Source: Nitrospirota bacterium
GTDB taxonomy: Bacteria > Nitrospirota > Thermodesulfovibrionia > Thermodesulfovibrionales > JdFR-88
Assembly: GCA_021840255.1 (NCBI GenBank)
Contig: JAKBYX010000002.1
Location: forward strand, 159,325-223,324
Direction: 5' to 3'
DNA length: 64,000 nt
Below are positions 34,481-43,614 of this stretch, one piece after another; position 1 is the first letter of the stretch; the number at the start of each line of letters is the position of its first letter. A program made the translations under genes and the position numbers. The notes under the pieces are model-generated. The model saw only the letters and a program-made list of their open reading frames with translations, was not told the origin of the DNA and made no database searches.

Positions 34481-36983
34481 CAGGTATATCGTAATCCATA
34501 CCCATATGTATCAGCCGCCCAGGGAAAACCCCTGGCTGGAGGCGATTGAGATACAGGACAGCGCCCGTCCCTACCATGACTGGAATGAGCGCGTTGCGGC
34601 CGAATGTTACGCGGCAAACGCATATGCGAGGATTCTGGATGACAGGGGGAAGATAAGCCGCATTGTAAACAACTATAAAGATATCAGCTTCAACTTTGGC
34701 CCCACCCTGCTCAGCTGGATGGAGGAATTCTCAAAACCCGTCTATGAGGCGATAATCGAGGCCGACAGGCAGAGCCTTAAAAAACATTCCGGGCATGGCA
34801 ACGCGATAGCCCAATGCTATAACCACATGATAATGCCGCTCGCCTCCAGGCGCGACAAGACCACGCAGGTGATCTGGGGCATAGAGGACTTCAGACGGCG
34901 CTTTTCTAGGGATCCCGAAGGAATGTGGCTTCCAGAGACCGCAGTGGATACGGAAACCCTGGAGATACTTGCCGGACAGGGCATCAAATTCACGATACTT
35001 GCCCCTGGGCAGGCCCACCTGGTCAGGGCACCGGGGAGCGATGAATGGCTCCACGTTGATGAGAACTCGGTGGACACAAAACTGCCCTACTTCATAAAGC
35101 TGCCCTCAGGGGCCCGCATAGCGGTATTTTTTTATAACGGGCCGGCCTCAAGGGGCGTGGCTTTCGAAGGTCTTTTGAAAAGTGGCGTCCTGCTGGCTGA
35201 AAGACTGGCGCAGATATTTTCCGGGGAAGACCGGCCACAGCTGGCCCATATCGCCACAGACGGGGAGTCCTATGGGCACCATAGCCGGTTTGGCGACATG
35301 GCGCTTGCCTACTGCATCCACCACATAAAGAAAAACAACCTGGCGAAGGTGGCCAATTACGGGGAGTTCCTGGAGAAATACCCGCCTCAATGGGAGGCAC
35401 GGATAAAAGAGAACACCTCGTGGAGCTGTTTTCACGGGGTGGAGAGATGGCGCTCCGATTGCGGCTGTTCCACCGGCGGCAACCCCGGTTGGAACCAGAA
35501 GTGGAGGGCCCCGCTCAGGAAGGCCCTGGACTGGCTTTCCGGACAACTGGCGGAGGTTTTCGAAAAACGGGCCCGGGTTTTTTTCAAAGACCCATGGCAG
35601 GCACGGGACGGATATATAGAAGTGGTCCTGGACCGCTCGGAAGGGAAGATCTCCGCGTTCATGGACAGACATGCCGTAAAAAGACCGGAGGGCCCGATTT
35701 CGGGAGTTTCAGGTTTTTGCCGGGTGGAAGCCCTGAAACTCCTGGAGATGCAAAGGCACGCAATGCTTATGTTCACAAGCTGCGGCTGGTTTTTCGATGA
35801 CATATCGGGGATCGAAGCGCTCCAGGTGCTCCAGTATGCGTGCAGGGCCGCACAGCTTTGCAGGGAGCTCAAGGGAGATGACCTCGAAGGGCATTTCCTC
35901 CAGATACTTTCAAAGGCGCAAAGCAACATTAAGGAGGCAGGTGACGGGGCCGCCATATACAATGGCCAGGTCAAGGTAAAAGTCATCGATCTGGGCAAGG
36001 TTGCCGTTCACTATGCCATAAGCTCCCTGTTTGAAGACTATGCCAGGCAGCAAAGCCTTTACTGTTATGACGTGACAAGGCTTGATTACGAGGTTTTACT
36101 TCCTTTTTCAGAGCCCGGTACCGAAGATGATACGCAGGGCAGGATAGCGGTGGGGAGGATAAATGTACGCTCACGGATAACAGGGGAAGACGGCGCGGAG
36201 CACGGCAGGAGCGGGATCTGGCAGTTCGCGGTCCTCAAAAAAGACGGGCATGATATAACCTGCGGGCTTTCCGGAGACGGCTCCGAACCTGGGTATGAGT
36301 CATTCAAAACGACCATAAAAGAAAAGAATGGAAAAATTTTTCAGACGGAGGGCGGGCCGGAAGCCTCCAGCTCCGTGGGCGGATTCACCCGCGGGGTATA
36401 TTCGATACGGGACCTCTTTCTGGACGAGCAGAGGAAGGTCCTTGAAGCCGCGGTCCGGGAGACCCTGGAAGAATCCATGGTCCATTTTGCGCAGATCTAT
36501 GAGAGGGACCGTTTTCTGATGGGACTCCTGAAGGATTTCAAAGCGCCCATACCAAGGCCGTTCCTGGCGGCATCCGAATTGTCCCTGGCCCCGGAGATAG
36601 AAAAGGCGCTCAGGGAAGAGCCGGTAAATATCGAAAAAGCCGCCGCGCTTCGCGATGAGCTTGCCGGTTGGGGGCTGGAGCCCGGCCGGGAGCTTGAACC
36701 GGTTTTAAAAGAAAGGTTCATGTCCCTGTTTGCTTCCCTCAGGGAGGGAAAGGGGGCAGGCGATCTAAAGGGATTGAGGGCCCTTGTCAAATTTGCCGCC
36801 ACACTGCCCTTCGATATAAATCTGTGGGCGGAGCAAAACGCATATTGGGAGCTTGGGCATCTCTTTTATAAAAAAATGACCGGCCCCGAAAAGGGAGAAA
36901 ACGGGAAAAAATGGGGCGAAGAGTTCAGGGGGCTTGGAGAGGACCTTTTCTTCAATGCCAATGAGGCGCTCCTCAGGTTTTAA
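34473..36983 (+). CDS. GH57 glycoside hydrolase with DUF3536 domain
   Basis: The 836-residue protein starts at GTG 34473, overlapping treZ by 8 nt. It carries GH57 blocks: HTHMYQPPRENPW, GMWLPETAVD (candidate nucleophile E155) and IATDGESYGHHS (candidate acid D263). These are followed by a long DUF3536 C-terminal half with CSTGGNPGWNQKW. GH57 enzymes act on alpha-glucans as amylases, branching enzymes or transferases; the exact reaction cannot be decided here. Its place between treZ and treY suggests that it processes glycogen-like polymer feeding or draining the trehalose pathway. Confidence 0.9.
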   Translation: MDNRYIVIHTHMYQPPRENPWLEAIEIQDSARPYHDWNERVAAECYAANAYARILDDRGKISRIVNNYKDISFNFGPTLLSWMEEFSKPVYEAIIEADRQSLKKHSGHGNAIAQCYNHMIMPLASRRDKTTQVIWGIEDFRRRFSRDPEGMWLPETAVDTETLEILAGQGIKFTILAPGQAHLVRAPGSDEWLHVDENSVDTKLPYFIKLPSGARIAVFFYNGPASRGVAFEGLLKSGVLLAERLAQIFSGEDRPQLAHIATDGESYGHHSRFGDMALAYCIHHIKKNNLAKVANYGEFLEKYPPQWEARIKENTSWSCFHGVERWRSDCGCSTGGNPGWNQKWRAPLRKALDWLSGQLAEVFEKRARVFFKDPWQARDGYIEVVLDRSEGKISAFMDRHAVKRPEGPISGVSGFCRVEALKLLEMQRHAMLMFTSCGWFFDDISGIEALQVLQYACRAAQLCRELKGDDLEGHFLQILSKAQSNIKEAGDGAAIYNGQVKVKVIDLGKVAVHYAISSLFEDYARQQSLYCYDVTRLDYEVLLPFSEPGTEDDTQGRIAVGRINVRSRITGEDGAEHGRSGIWQFAVLKKDGHDITCGLSGDGSEPGYESFKTTIKEKNGKIFQTEGGPEASSSVGGFTRGVYSIRDLFLDEQRKVLEAAVRETLEESMVHFAQIYERDRFLMGLLKDFKAPIPRPFLAASELSLAPEIEKALREEPVNIEKAAALRDELAGWGLEPGRELEPVLKERFMSLFASLREGKGAGDLKGLRALVKFAATLPFDINLWAEQNAYWELGHLFYKKMTGPEKGENGKKWGEEFRGLGEDLFFNANEALLRF

Positions 36984-37040
36984 AGGTAAAAAGATCAGGA
37001 TCGAAAAATTCATTCGATCCGGGCACGGCAAGGGGAATTT

Positions 37041-40000
37041 TTGATTCAATTTAAAATGTCCAGCGATGAAACGGCGGGAGAGGGTTTCACCGGTAAAAAT
37101 CCTGCAGGTGATCTCACCAGTGAAAATTCTGCGGAGAGGGAGGCCGGGCAGACGGAAAAAACAAAAACGAAAACACTCCGGGTGCCTGTGAGCACCTACA
37201 GGCTGCAGTTCAACCGCCTGCTGCCGTTCAGCCGGGCGCGCAATATAATTCCTTATCTGCACGAACTGGGAATAACCGATATCTATTCTTCCCCCAATTT
37301 TAGGTCCGCGCCGGGAAGCCTTCATGGCTATGACCTTATCCGGTATGACCAGCTGAACCCGGAGGTCGGGACGCTGGAGGAATACGGGCTGTTCACGGAG
37401 GAGCTTTCGCGGTACGGGATGGGCCAGGTTCAGGATATCGTGCCCAATCACATGTGCATCCTTGGGGACAACCCGTGGTGGCAGAGCGTTCTGGAAAACG
37501 GGCGCAGTTCCCATTACGCCTCCTTTTTTGACATTGACTGGTTCGCCCCCTTGGAGACCCTTAAGGACAAGGTGCTTCTTCCCATCCTGGGAGAGCAGTA
37601 CGGCAAGGCGCTCGAAATGGGGGAGATCAAGCTCAGTTTCAGGGAAGGCGGATTTTTCCTGGCCTGTTACGAAAACCTCCTGCCTGTGGAGCCGGGCTCT
37701 TACGAGCTCATATTAAGGCACAGGCTGGGGGAGCTCGAAAGGGAGATAGGCGGGAGCGAGCATTACGAGGAACTGATGAGCGTGATAACGTCTCTTGGGC
37801 ATCTGCCGGGGACCCAGGAGAGGGACCTTGAGAAAAAAAGGGAGAGGAACAGGGAAAAAGAGGTAATAAAACGCAGGCTTTTGGCGCTATATGAGGCTTC
37901 AGCCGAAGTGCGGTTTTTTGTAGAGGGCAATGTAAGGATATTTAACGGCGTCAAGGGCGACCCAAGAAGTTTCGATCTGCTGGACGGGCTCATCTCCAGG
38001 CAGCCATACAGGTTGTCTTTCTGGGTTGTGGCCACCGATGAGATAAACTACCGCAGGTTCTTTGACATAAACCAGTTGGCCGCCATCAGGCCGGAGCTGC
38101 CCGACGTATTTGATGAAAGCCACCGGCTCATATTCGAGTTCATAAAACAGGGCAGGATCACCGGGCTGCGGGTGGACCACCTGGACGGCCTTTATAACCC
38201 TGCCGAATACCTGAGGGACCTTCAGCAAGACGCCGTTCTTGCCATGCTGCCGCAGGAGGAGGCACAAGACAGGAAGCCGGCTCTGAAAACGGAGCTCCTC
38301 CAGAAACCGCCGGCCGTCCCTTTCTACATAGTGGGCGAGAAGATACTTATGAAGGGGGAACGGATACCCGAGGACTGGCCTATATGCGGGACCACGGGAT
38401 ACGATTTCATGAACTCCCTGAACGGCATTTTCATAAAGCAGGAGAGCTCCCGGCGTATGGATGAGACATACTTCCGGTTCATAGGGGAGAAGATCAATTT
38501 CCCAGACCTTGCCTATCGCGCGAAAAGGCAGATAATGGAATCCTCCATGTCGGGCGAGATAAACGTGCTTGGCCACCGGCTGTACATGCTTGCGCAAAAA
38601 TCGCGGTTGACGAGGGATTTCACCCTGCTTAGCCTGACCAGGGCGCTTTCAGAGGTCATGGCCTGTTTCCAGGTCTACCGGACCTACATAAGCTCCTCCG
38701 GCGCGGGCGAAAGGGACCGCCGGTACATGGAGCAGGCCGTCAAGAAGGCGCAGAGGATGAACACGTCCATAAGCGCCCAGACATTCGAGTTCATAAAACA
38801 GGTGCTTATCCTTGAATACAGCGCGGAGCTGCCGGCCGATGACAAGGCGGAATGGTTCGATTTCGTGATGAAGCTCCAGCAGCAGACGGGGCCGATCATG
38901 GCCAAGGGGCTTGAGGACACCGCCTTCTACATATTTAATAGGCTTCTTTCGCTGAACGAGGTGGGCGGCTCTCCGGACCGCTTCGGCCTTTCCATGGAAA
39001 CCTTCCACGGGCAGAACATCGAGAGGAACAAATACTGGCCCTTCTCCATGACAGCCACTTCCACCCACGATACGAAAAGGAGCGAGGACGTCCGGGCCAG
39101 GCTTAATGTGCTTACCGAGATGCCCGGGGCCTGGCGCGAGGCCCTGATGAAATGGAAGCGGACCAACAAGAGGAAAAAACCCGTCCTGGACAGACCGGTG
39201 CCAAGCCCGAACGAGGAGTATCACCTGTACCAGGTGCTGCTTGGGATATGGCCCCTGCAAGGTCTTTTTAATGGCGGGGAGCAGGAGAGAAAACAAAAGC
39301 AAAAGCAAAAATCTTTTATGGAGAGGATAAAGCAGTACATGATCAAGGCCGCAAGGGAAGCCAAGGTCAACACTAGCTGGATAAACCCGGACAAGGAATA
39401 TGAGGAAGCCCTGTTGTCCTTTATAGACCGGATACTGGCGCCCATGGATAAAAACAAAAACCCTTTCCTGAGGGATTTTTCACCGTTTGCGGATATGGTC
39501 TCCCGCTACGGGCTGCTCAATTCGCTTTCGCAAACGCTCCTTAAGGCCGCAAGCCCCGGCATCCCTGATTTCTACCAGGGAACGGAGCTATGGACGTTTT
39601 CCCTTGTGGACCCCGACAACCGCGGGGATGTAGACTATGATGCCAGGATGCGTCTGCTTGATGAGCTTAAGTCCATGGAGGTCTCCATGGGAAAGTCCCG
39701 GCTCTGCGGGGAATTGCTTGAGCGTCTGGATGACCCCAGGATAAAGCTCTATGTAACATGGAAGGCGCTTCATTTCAGAAAAACGTTCAGGGAAATATTT
39801 GTTGGAGGGGACTACGTTTCTTTAGGGACGGAAGGGGTTAAAAAAGAGAACCTGTGCACTTTTTTAAGGAAAAAAGGCGCTGAAACAGCGCTTGTATGCG
39901 CCCCCAGGTTCTTTGCCGGACTTTTGCCCCCCAGAGATGTCTCCGCCGGGAAGGCAGTTCCGGTTGGGGAAGCTGTCTGGAAGGACACCTGCGTTGAGTT

Positions 40001-40136
40001 GCCGGGGCCCGGACGGTTCAAGGACGTCTTTACGGACCGGACCGTGGAGACCCGGGAAGAAGGCGGCAGGTACCTGCTTCGGGCAGGGGAGCTTTTAAGC
40101 GGGTTCCCTTTATTTTTGGCTGAGCAGTTTTCCTGA
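37041..40136 (+). CDS. treY: Malto-oligosyltrehalose synthase
   Basis: TreY isomerises the reducing-end glucose of maltodextrins into a trehalose unit. The 1031-residue GH13 protein shows VSTYRLQFNRLLPFSRARNIIPYLHELGITDIYSSPNF, LRVDHLDGL (D379), IVGEKIL (E433) and TSTHDTKRSED (D677), and ends with the LPDFYQG-like GIPDFYQGTELW. TTG 37041 has AAGGGG 5 nt upstream; ATG 37056 is an alternative. Two A-rich tracts add KTKTKT near the N-terminus (before the conserved start) and KQKQKQK near residue ~755. The protein is longer than typical TreY by these and other insertions. Confidence 0.94.
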   Translation: MIQFKMSSDETAGEGFTGKNPAGDLTSENSAEREAGQTEKTKTKTLRVPVSTYRLQFNRLLPFSRARNIIPYLHELGITDIYSSPNFRSAPGSLHGYDLIRYDQLNPEVGTLEEYGLFTEELSRYGMGQVQDIVPNHMCILGDNPWWQSVLENGRSSHYASFFDIDWFAPLETLKDKVLLPILGEQYGKALEMGEIKLSFREGGFFLACYENLLPVEPGSYELILRHRLGELEREIGGSEHYEELMSVITSLGHLPGTQERDLEKKRERNREKEVIKRRLLALYEASAEVRFFVEGNVRIFNGVKGDPRSFDLLDGLISRQPYRLSFWVVATDEINYRRFFDINQLAAIRPELPDVFDESHRLIFEFIKQGRITGLRVDHLDGLYNPAEYLRDLQQDAVLAMLPQEEAQDRKPALKTELLQKPPAVPFYIVGEKILMKGERIPEDWPICGTTGYDFMNSLNGIFIKQESSRRMDETYFRFIGEKINFPDLAYRAKRQIMESSMSGEINVLGHRLYMLAQKSRLTRDFTLLSLTRALSEVMACFQVYRTYISSSGAGERDRRYMEQAVKKAQRMNTSISAQTFEFIKQVLILEYSAELPADDKAEWFDFVMKLQQQTGPIMAKGLEDTAFYIFNRLLSLNEVGGSPDRFGLSMETFHGQNIERNKYWPFSMTATSTHDTKRSEDVRARLNVLTEMPGAWREALMKWKRTNKRKKPVLDRPVPSPNEEYHLYQVLLGIWPLQGLFNGGEQERKQKQKQKSFMERIKQYMIKAAREAKVNTSWINPDKEYEEALLSFIDRILAPMDKNKNPFLRDFSPFADMVSRYGLLNSLSQTLLKAASPGIPDFYQGTELWTFSLVDPDNRGDVDYDARMRLLDELKSMEVSMGKSRLCGELLERLDDPRIKLYVTWKALHFRKTFREIFVGGDYVSLGTEGVKKENLCTFLRKKGAETALVCAPRFFAGLLPPRDVSAGKAVPVGEAVWKDTCVELPGPGRFKDVFTDRTVETREEGGRYLLRAGELLSGFPLFLAEQFS

Positions 40137-40167
40137 TAACGGCTGAACGAAAAAGGAGAAGATCTTT

Positions 40168-42303
40168 TTGGACGGGCAGCTTATAAATGAGCTTGCGGAG
40201 AACATGGGCATACTGCCCGATTTTTATGACATCTGGGGCAACCGGCACGATATAACCATTGAGACAAAAAAAGGCGTTCTCAAGGCCATGGGCCTTCCCG
40301 TGGAAGATGAGGGCGCCCTGAGGGGGATATTGGAGAAAAGGCTTGAGCCGCCGGTGCTGGAGCCCTCGTTTGTGTCGGTCAAGAGTTCGGCCTTCAAGGT
40401 TTATGTCTGCCTTTCCTCTTGCCTGGTCCGGATACCTATCCGCATTTCGCTTGAGGATGAGAAAAAGGACGTGCGGAAATGGTCCGTCAGGGAAGACCCT
40501 GAAGAGGTCTTGGAGTTCAGGGGCCGCAAATACGGGAAATATCCGGTGGAAATCCCTCCGCTCCCGCAGGGTTATTACACGCTTTTCATCCATGCCCCCG
40601 GCGGGACGAGGGCCAGCACCCGGCTTATAATCACCCCGCGGACATGCTATCTGCCAGAAGAAGAGATGCCCCAAAATGAGCTTCCCAAAAATGAGATGAG
40701 GTCCTGGGGCCTTAACATGGCCCTGCACGAGGTGCGCTCGGCAAACAACTGGGGGATAGGGGATTTCAGGGACCTGGGCGCCATAATGGACATGGTTGCC
40801 GGCCTGGGAGGAGATTTTGCCGGCATACTTCCGCTGCATCAGATCCCTCTGCCTGAAAGCATAAGCCCTTATTGGCCCTTAAGCAGGCTTTACCGCAATT
40901 TCATCTTCCTTGATCTGGAGGGTGTTCCGGAATTTGACGCGGCAGGCCGGAACGGCCTTCAAAAAGAGATAGACGCTCTTATTGGGTCCAGACATGTGGA
41001 TTATGGCGGAGTGTATACCCTTAAGCTGCGGGTTATCCGGGAGATGTTCGCCCGTTTTTACAAGCGGCATTATCCCGCCCGCACGGAAAGGGGGCAGGCC
41101 CTTGCGGCATTCATGGAAAAAGAGGGCAGCGCTCTTTTGGATTATGCCACTTTCATGGCCTTAAGCGAGGTCCATGGGATGAACTGGAAGGATTGGCCCC
41201 AGGATTTTAAAGACCCTCGCGGCAGCCTGGTGAGCGAGTTCAGACGGCAGAATATTGAACAGGTGCTTTTTCATGTGTATGTTCAATGGCTGATAGACGG
41301 CCAGCTTGAAAACCTGGCCAAGCGGGCCGCCCGGCTGGGTATGCGCTCCGGCCTTTACCTGGACCAGGCCATAGGCACGGCTTCGGGCGGCGCCGATGAC
41401 TGGATATTCAGGGATTGTTTCGCCTCAGTCGCCAGTGCGGGCGCGCCGCCCGATGAATTCAATCTTAAAGGCCAGAACTGGGGGTTTCCACCAATGGCCC
41501 CGCAAAAAATGCGGGAGTCCGGCTTTGAGGCCTTCATACGGACCGCCAGCAAGAACATGGAGCACGCCGGGATGCTGAGGATCGACCATGCGCTTGGGCT
41601 TTTCCGCCTTTTCTGGATCCCCCAAGGGATGGAGCCGTGGCAGGGGGCCTATGTAAAATACCCGGCGGAAGAGCTGATGGGAATACTGGCCATAGAGAGC
41701 AGGCGGCACAAGACGGTCCTGGTCGCTGAAGACCTGGGCACGGTAGACCCGCAGATGAGGGAGGCCCTGATGGCAAGGAACATGCTTTCCTACAGGCTGC
41801 TTATCTATGAGAGGCTCTATCCTTCCCCTGACCTGGTTCCCCCCAGCCTTTATCCCAGGCATGCCTTCTGCGCAGTAAGCACCCATGACCTGCCGACCCT
41901 TTACGGCTGGTGGGCGGGGCATGACATGGAGGTGAAACGTTCCCTCTCCCTGTATCCCTCCGAAGATTCCTACAGGGCGGACATTGCCGCAAGGGGAAGG
42001 GACAAGGGGATAATCCTTTCCGCCTTGAAAAAGGAAGGTCTTATACCCGATAATTATGAGATGCCCGCAGATATGAACGAGGAACTTATGCTTGCCATTT
42101 ACAGACATCTTGGAAGGACCCCATGTCTGTACGTTTCGGCAAGCATCGAGGACGTATTCAAGTCCTCAGAACAGCCCAACCTGCCTGGAAGCCGTGACAG
42201 CTATCCCAACTGGAAGATAAAGGCCCCCCTGCCCATGGAAGCCCTGTCCGGCCTGGCGGCATCTTTTGCGGGGGTGTTCAAGCAGGAAGGCAGAGGGCGT
42301 TGA
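40168..42303 (+). CDS. malQ: 4-alpha-glucanotransferase
   Basis: MalQ disproportionates maltodextrins by transferring 4-alpha-glucan chains. The 711-residue protein starts at TTG 40168 with AAGGAG 10 nt upstream. An N-terminal ~180-residue extension precedes the GH77 barrel that begins RSANNWGIGDFRDL. Catalytic residues are D473 (LRIDHALGLF), E521 (LVAEDLGTV) and D574 (STHDLPTLYGWW). It supplies chain lengths suited to TreY and GH57. The stop overlaps the TTG start of lgt by 4 nt (TTGA). Confidence 0.94.
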   Translation: MDGQLINELAENMGILPDFYDIWGNRHDITIETKKGVLKAMGLPVEDEGALRGILEKRLEPPVLEPSFVSVKSSAFKVYVCLSSCLVRIPIRISLEDEKKDVRKWSVREDPEEVLEFRGRKYGKYPVEIPPLPQGYYTLFIHAPGGTRASTRLIITPRTCYLPEEEMPQNELPKNEMRSWGLNMALHEVRSANNWGIGDFRDLGAIMDMVAGLGGDFAGILPLHQIPLPESISPYWPLSRLYRNFIFLDLEGVPEFDAAGRNGLQKEIDALIGSRHVDYGGVYTLKLRVIREMFARFYKRHYPARTERGQALAAFMEKEGSALLDYATFMALSEVHGMNWKDWPQDFKDPRGSLVSEFRRQNIEQVLFHVYVQWLIDGQLENLAKRAARLGMRSGLYLDQAIGTASGGADDWIFRDCFASVASAGAPPDEFNLKGQNWGFPPMAPQKMRESGFEAFIRTASKNMEHAGMLRIDHALGLFRLFWIPQGMEPWQGAYVKYPAEELMGILAIESRRHKTVLVAEDLGTVDPQMREALMARNMLSYRLLIYERLYPSPDLVPPSLYPRHAFCAVSTHDLPTLYGWWAGHDMEVKRSLSLYPSEDSYRADIAARGRDKGIILSALKKEGLIPDNYEMPADMNEELMLAIYRHLGRTPCLYVSASIEDVFKSSEQPNLPGSRDSYPNWKIKAPLPMEALSGLAASFAGVFKQEGRGR

Positions 42304-43088
42304 TACCCTATCCCCGCATCAGTCCAACGATCGTAAAGGTGGGCCCGTTTGCCATAAGGTGGTATGGGCTCATGTATATCATGGGATTCATTACATCCTG
42401 GTTCCTTTTTAATTACCAGGCCAGGAAAAAGAAGATCAAGGGCCTTACGCCGCAGGTGGTGGAGAGCTTCTATTTCTGGATCATCGTTGCGCTTGTGCTG
42501 GGGGCGAGGCTTGGATATGTGCTGTTTTACAACCTTGGCTATTACCTGCAAAACCCCTTAAGGATCTTTGCCGTCTGGCAGGGAGGGATGTCCTTTCACG
42601 GCGGGCTGATCGGGCTTGTGATCGCGGGCGTCCTTTTTTGCAGGAAGCACAAGCTGGATTTCTGGAGGGTGTCCGACATGCTGGTGGCTACTGTCCCTCC
42701 GGGCCTCGGGTTCGGGAGGTTAGGCAATTTCATAAACGGCGAGCTTTTCGGGCGGCCTTCAAATGTGCCCTGGGCAATGGTCTTTCCGCAGGGTGGAGAC
42801 ATTCCCCGCCATCCCTCCGAACTGTACGAGTTTTTTTGCGAAGGGGTAGTGCTTTTCATTATTCTCTGGATATTGAAAGACAGGGTCAAAAGAAGCGGGA
42901 TGCTCCTGGCCGCGTTTCTGATACTTTACGGGATAATCCGCTTCACCCTTGAGTTTTTCAGGCAGCCCGACCCGCAGCTTGGCTTTGTGGCAGGCCCCTT
43001 CACAATGGGTCAGATACTCAGCTCAGCAATGGTGCTGGCAGGCGTCGCGCTGGCCCTCTGGCGGCGTAAAGGCGCCAAATCAATTTAA
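42300..43088 (+). CDS. lgt: Prolipoprotein diacylglyceryl transferase
   Basis: Lgt attaches diacylglycerol to the lipobox cysteine of prolipoproteins in the inner membrane. This 262-residue polytopic protein has YGLMYIMGFITSWFLF, the phospholipid motif GGLIGLVIAG, the diagnostic GFGRLGNFINGELFG and RHPSELYEFFCEG, plus RFTLEFFRQPDPQLG near the end. It starts at TTG 42300 within the malQ stop (TTGA), so it is translationally coupled to the sugar operon although its function is unrelated. It is the last gene before the non-coding stretch 43089-43728. Confidence 0.96.
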   Translation: MIPYPRISPTIVKVGPFAIRWYGLMYIMGFITSWFLFNYQARKKKIKGLTPQVVESFYFWIIVALVLGARLGYVLFYNLGYYLQNPLRIFAVWQGGMSFHGGLIGLVIAGVLFCRKHKLDFWRVSDMLVATVPPGLGFGRLGNFINGELFGRPSNVPWAMVFPQGGDIPRHPSELYEFFCEGVVLFIILWILKDRVKRSGMLLAAFLILYGIIRFTLEFFRQPDPQLGFVAGPFTMGQILSSAMVLAGVALALWRRKGAKSI

Positions 43089-43175
43089 TCCCGGCGCAAG
43101 GCCGCCAAAACGGAATAATCCAACCGGTAAGGCCGCCAGACCATCATAACCTTGCCGCAAAAACAAAAAAACAAA

Positions 43176-43233
43176 AATCCTCATAATCCTTTCATTTTAT
43201 CTTCTAATTTTCTTCAAATTCCGGATCTATACT
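43176..43233 (+). promoter_or_regulatory. Activator-type promoter of array unit 1
   Basis: The 19-nt motif AATCCTCATAATCCTTTCA (43176-43194) holds ATCCT twice at 9-nt spacing. The -10 TATACT (43228-43233) begins 52 nt after the motif start. No -35 consensus is present; AATTTT occupies that position. Units 2 and 3 have the same geometry. Confidence 0.6.
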
Positions 43234-43239
43234 AAACTC

Positions 43240-43312
43240 ATAAAACAAGGAAAAACATTCCCCCTCTCTCCAAAAGACAAAGGGCCTTTCAAAAAGGCCC
43301 TTTGTCTTTTTT
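43240..43312 (+). ncRNA. Candidate small RNA, unit 1
   Basis: The predicted RNA of ~73 nt contains no start codon before its terminator. A C/U-rich single strand (TTCCCCCTCTCTCC, 43258-43271) precedes a 15-bp terminator stem (43272-43286 with 43296-43310) ending in T's. It lies between the ends of two convergent genes, so the promoter has no protein gene to serve. The C-rich stretch could bind ribosome binding sites. Confidence 0.55.
43272..43312 (+). terminator. Strong terminator of unit 1
   Basis: AAAAGACAAAGGGCC pairs perfectly with GGCCCTTTGTCTTTT around a 9-nt loop and is followed by TT. The A/T-flanked stem can work on both strands. Confidence 0.85.
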
Positions 43313-43366
43313 AAAAGATCCAGGGGAATCTCAAAACAAAAAGCCCCTGCATGTCCGGGAATAAAA

Positions 43367-43424
43367 AATCCTCATAATCCTTTCAAGTTATTCAAATAAT
43401 TTCCACATAATTGGCGGGTATATT
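43367..43424 (+). promoter_or_regulatory. Activator-type promoter of array unit 2
   Basis: The 19-nt motif at 43367-43385 is identical to that of unit 1, and TATATT (43419-43424) again begins exactly 52 nt after it. The 33-nt stretch between is diverged but of equal length. A small hairpin CAGGGG...CCCCTG lies upstream, at about 43321-43349. Confidence 0.6.
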
Positions 43425-43430
43425 AAAGGC

Positions 43431-43498
43431 AGAATAGAAAACAACCTATTCCTCCTGAGATTCTGGGCCGGATGTTTCACATCCGGCCCCTTTTTTTT
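43431..43498 (+). ncRNA. Candidate small RNA, unit 2
   Basis: The predicted RNA of ~68 nt reads GGCAGAATAGAAAACAACC, then TATTCCTCCTGAG, a CCTCC-containing single strand, then a terminator. It aligns without gaps with unit 1 from the upstream motif to the TTCC at +30 from the -10. No open frame is present. Confidence 0.55.
43465..43498 (+). terminator. Strong terminator of unit 2
   Basis: GGGCCGGATG (43465-43474) and CATCCGGCCC (43480-43489) are perfectly complementary with a 5-nt loop, followed by eight T's (43491-43498). Confidence 0.9.
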
Positions 43499-43550
43499 GC
43501 CTTTTTACCGCTTTTTTGCCGCCCGTTTGTCTGAAAGAGCGCAGGGGATC

Positions 43551-43608
43551 AATCCACACAATCTATTCATTCTCTCTTCAATTTTCCTTCATAGTGTTTG
43601 GGTAAATT
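43551..43608 (+). promoter_or_regulatory. Activator-type promoter of array unit 3
   Basis: AATCCACACAATCTATTCA (43551-43569) is the diverged motif, 15 of 19 positions identical to units 1 and 2. TAAATT (43603-43608) lies at the same 52-nt offset. AATTTTCC occupies the -35 zone as in unit 1. Confidence 0.5.
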
Positions 43609-43614
43609 GAGAGC

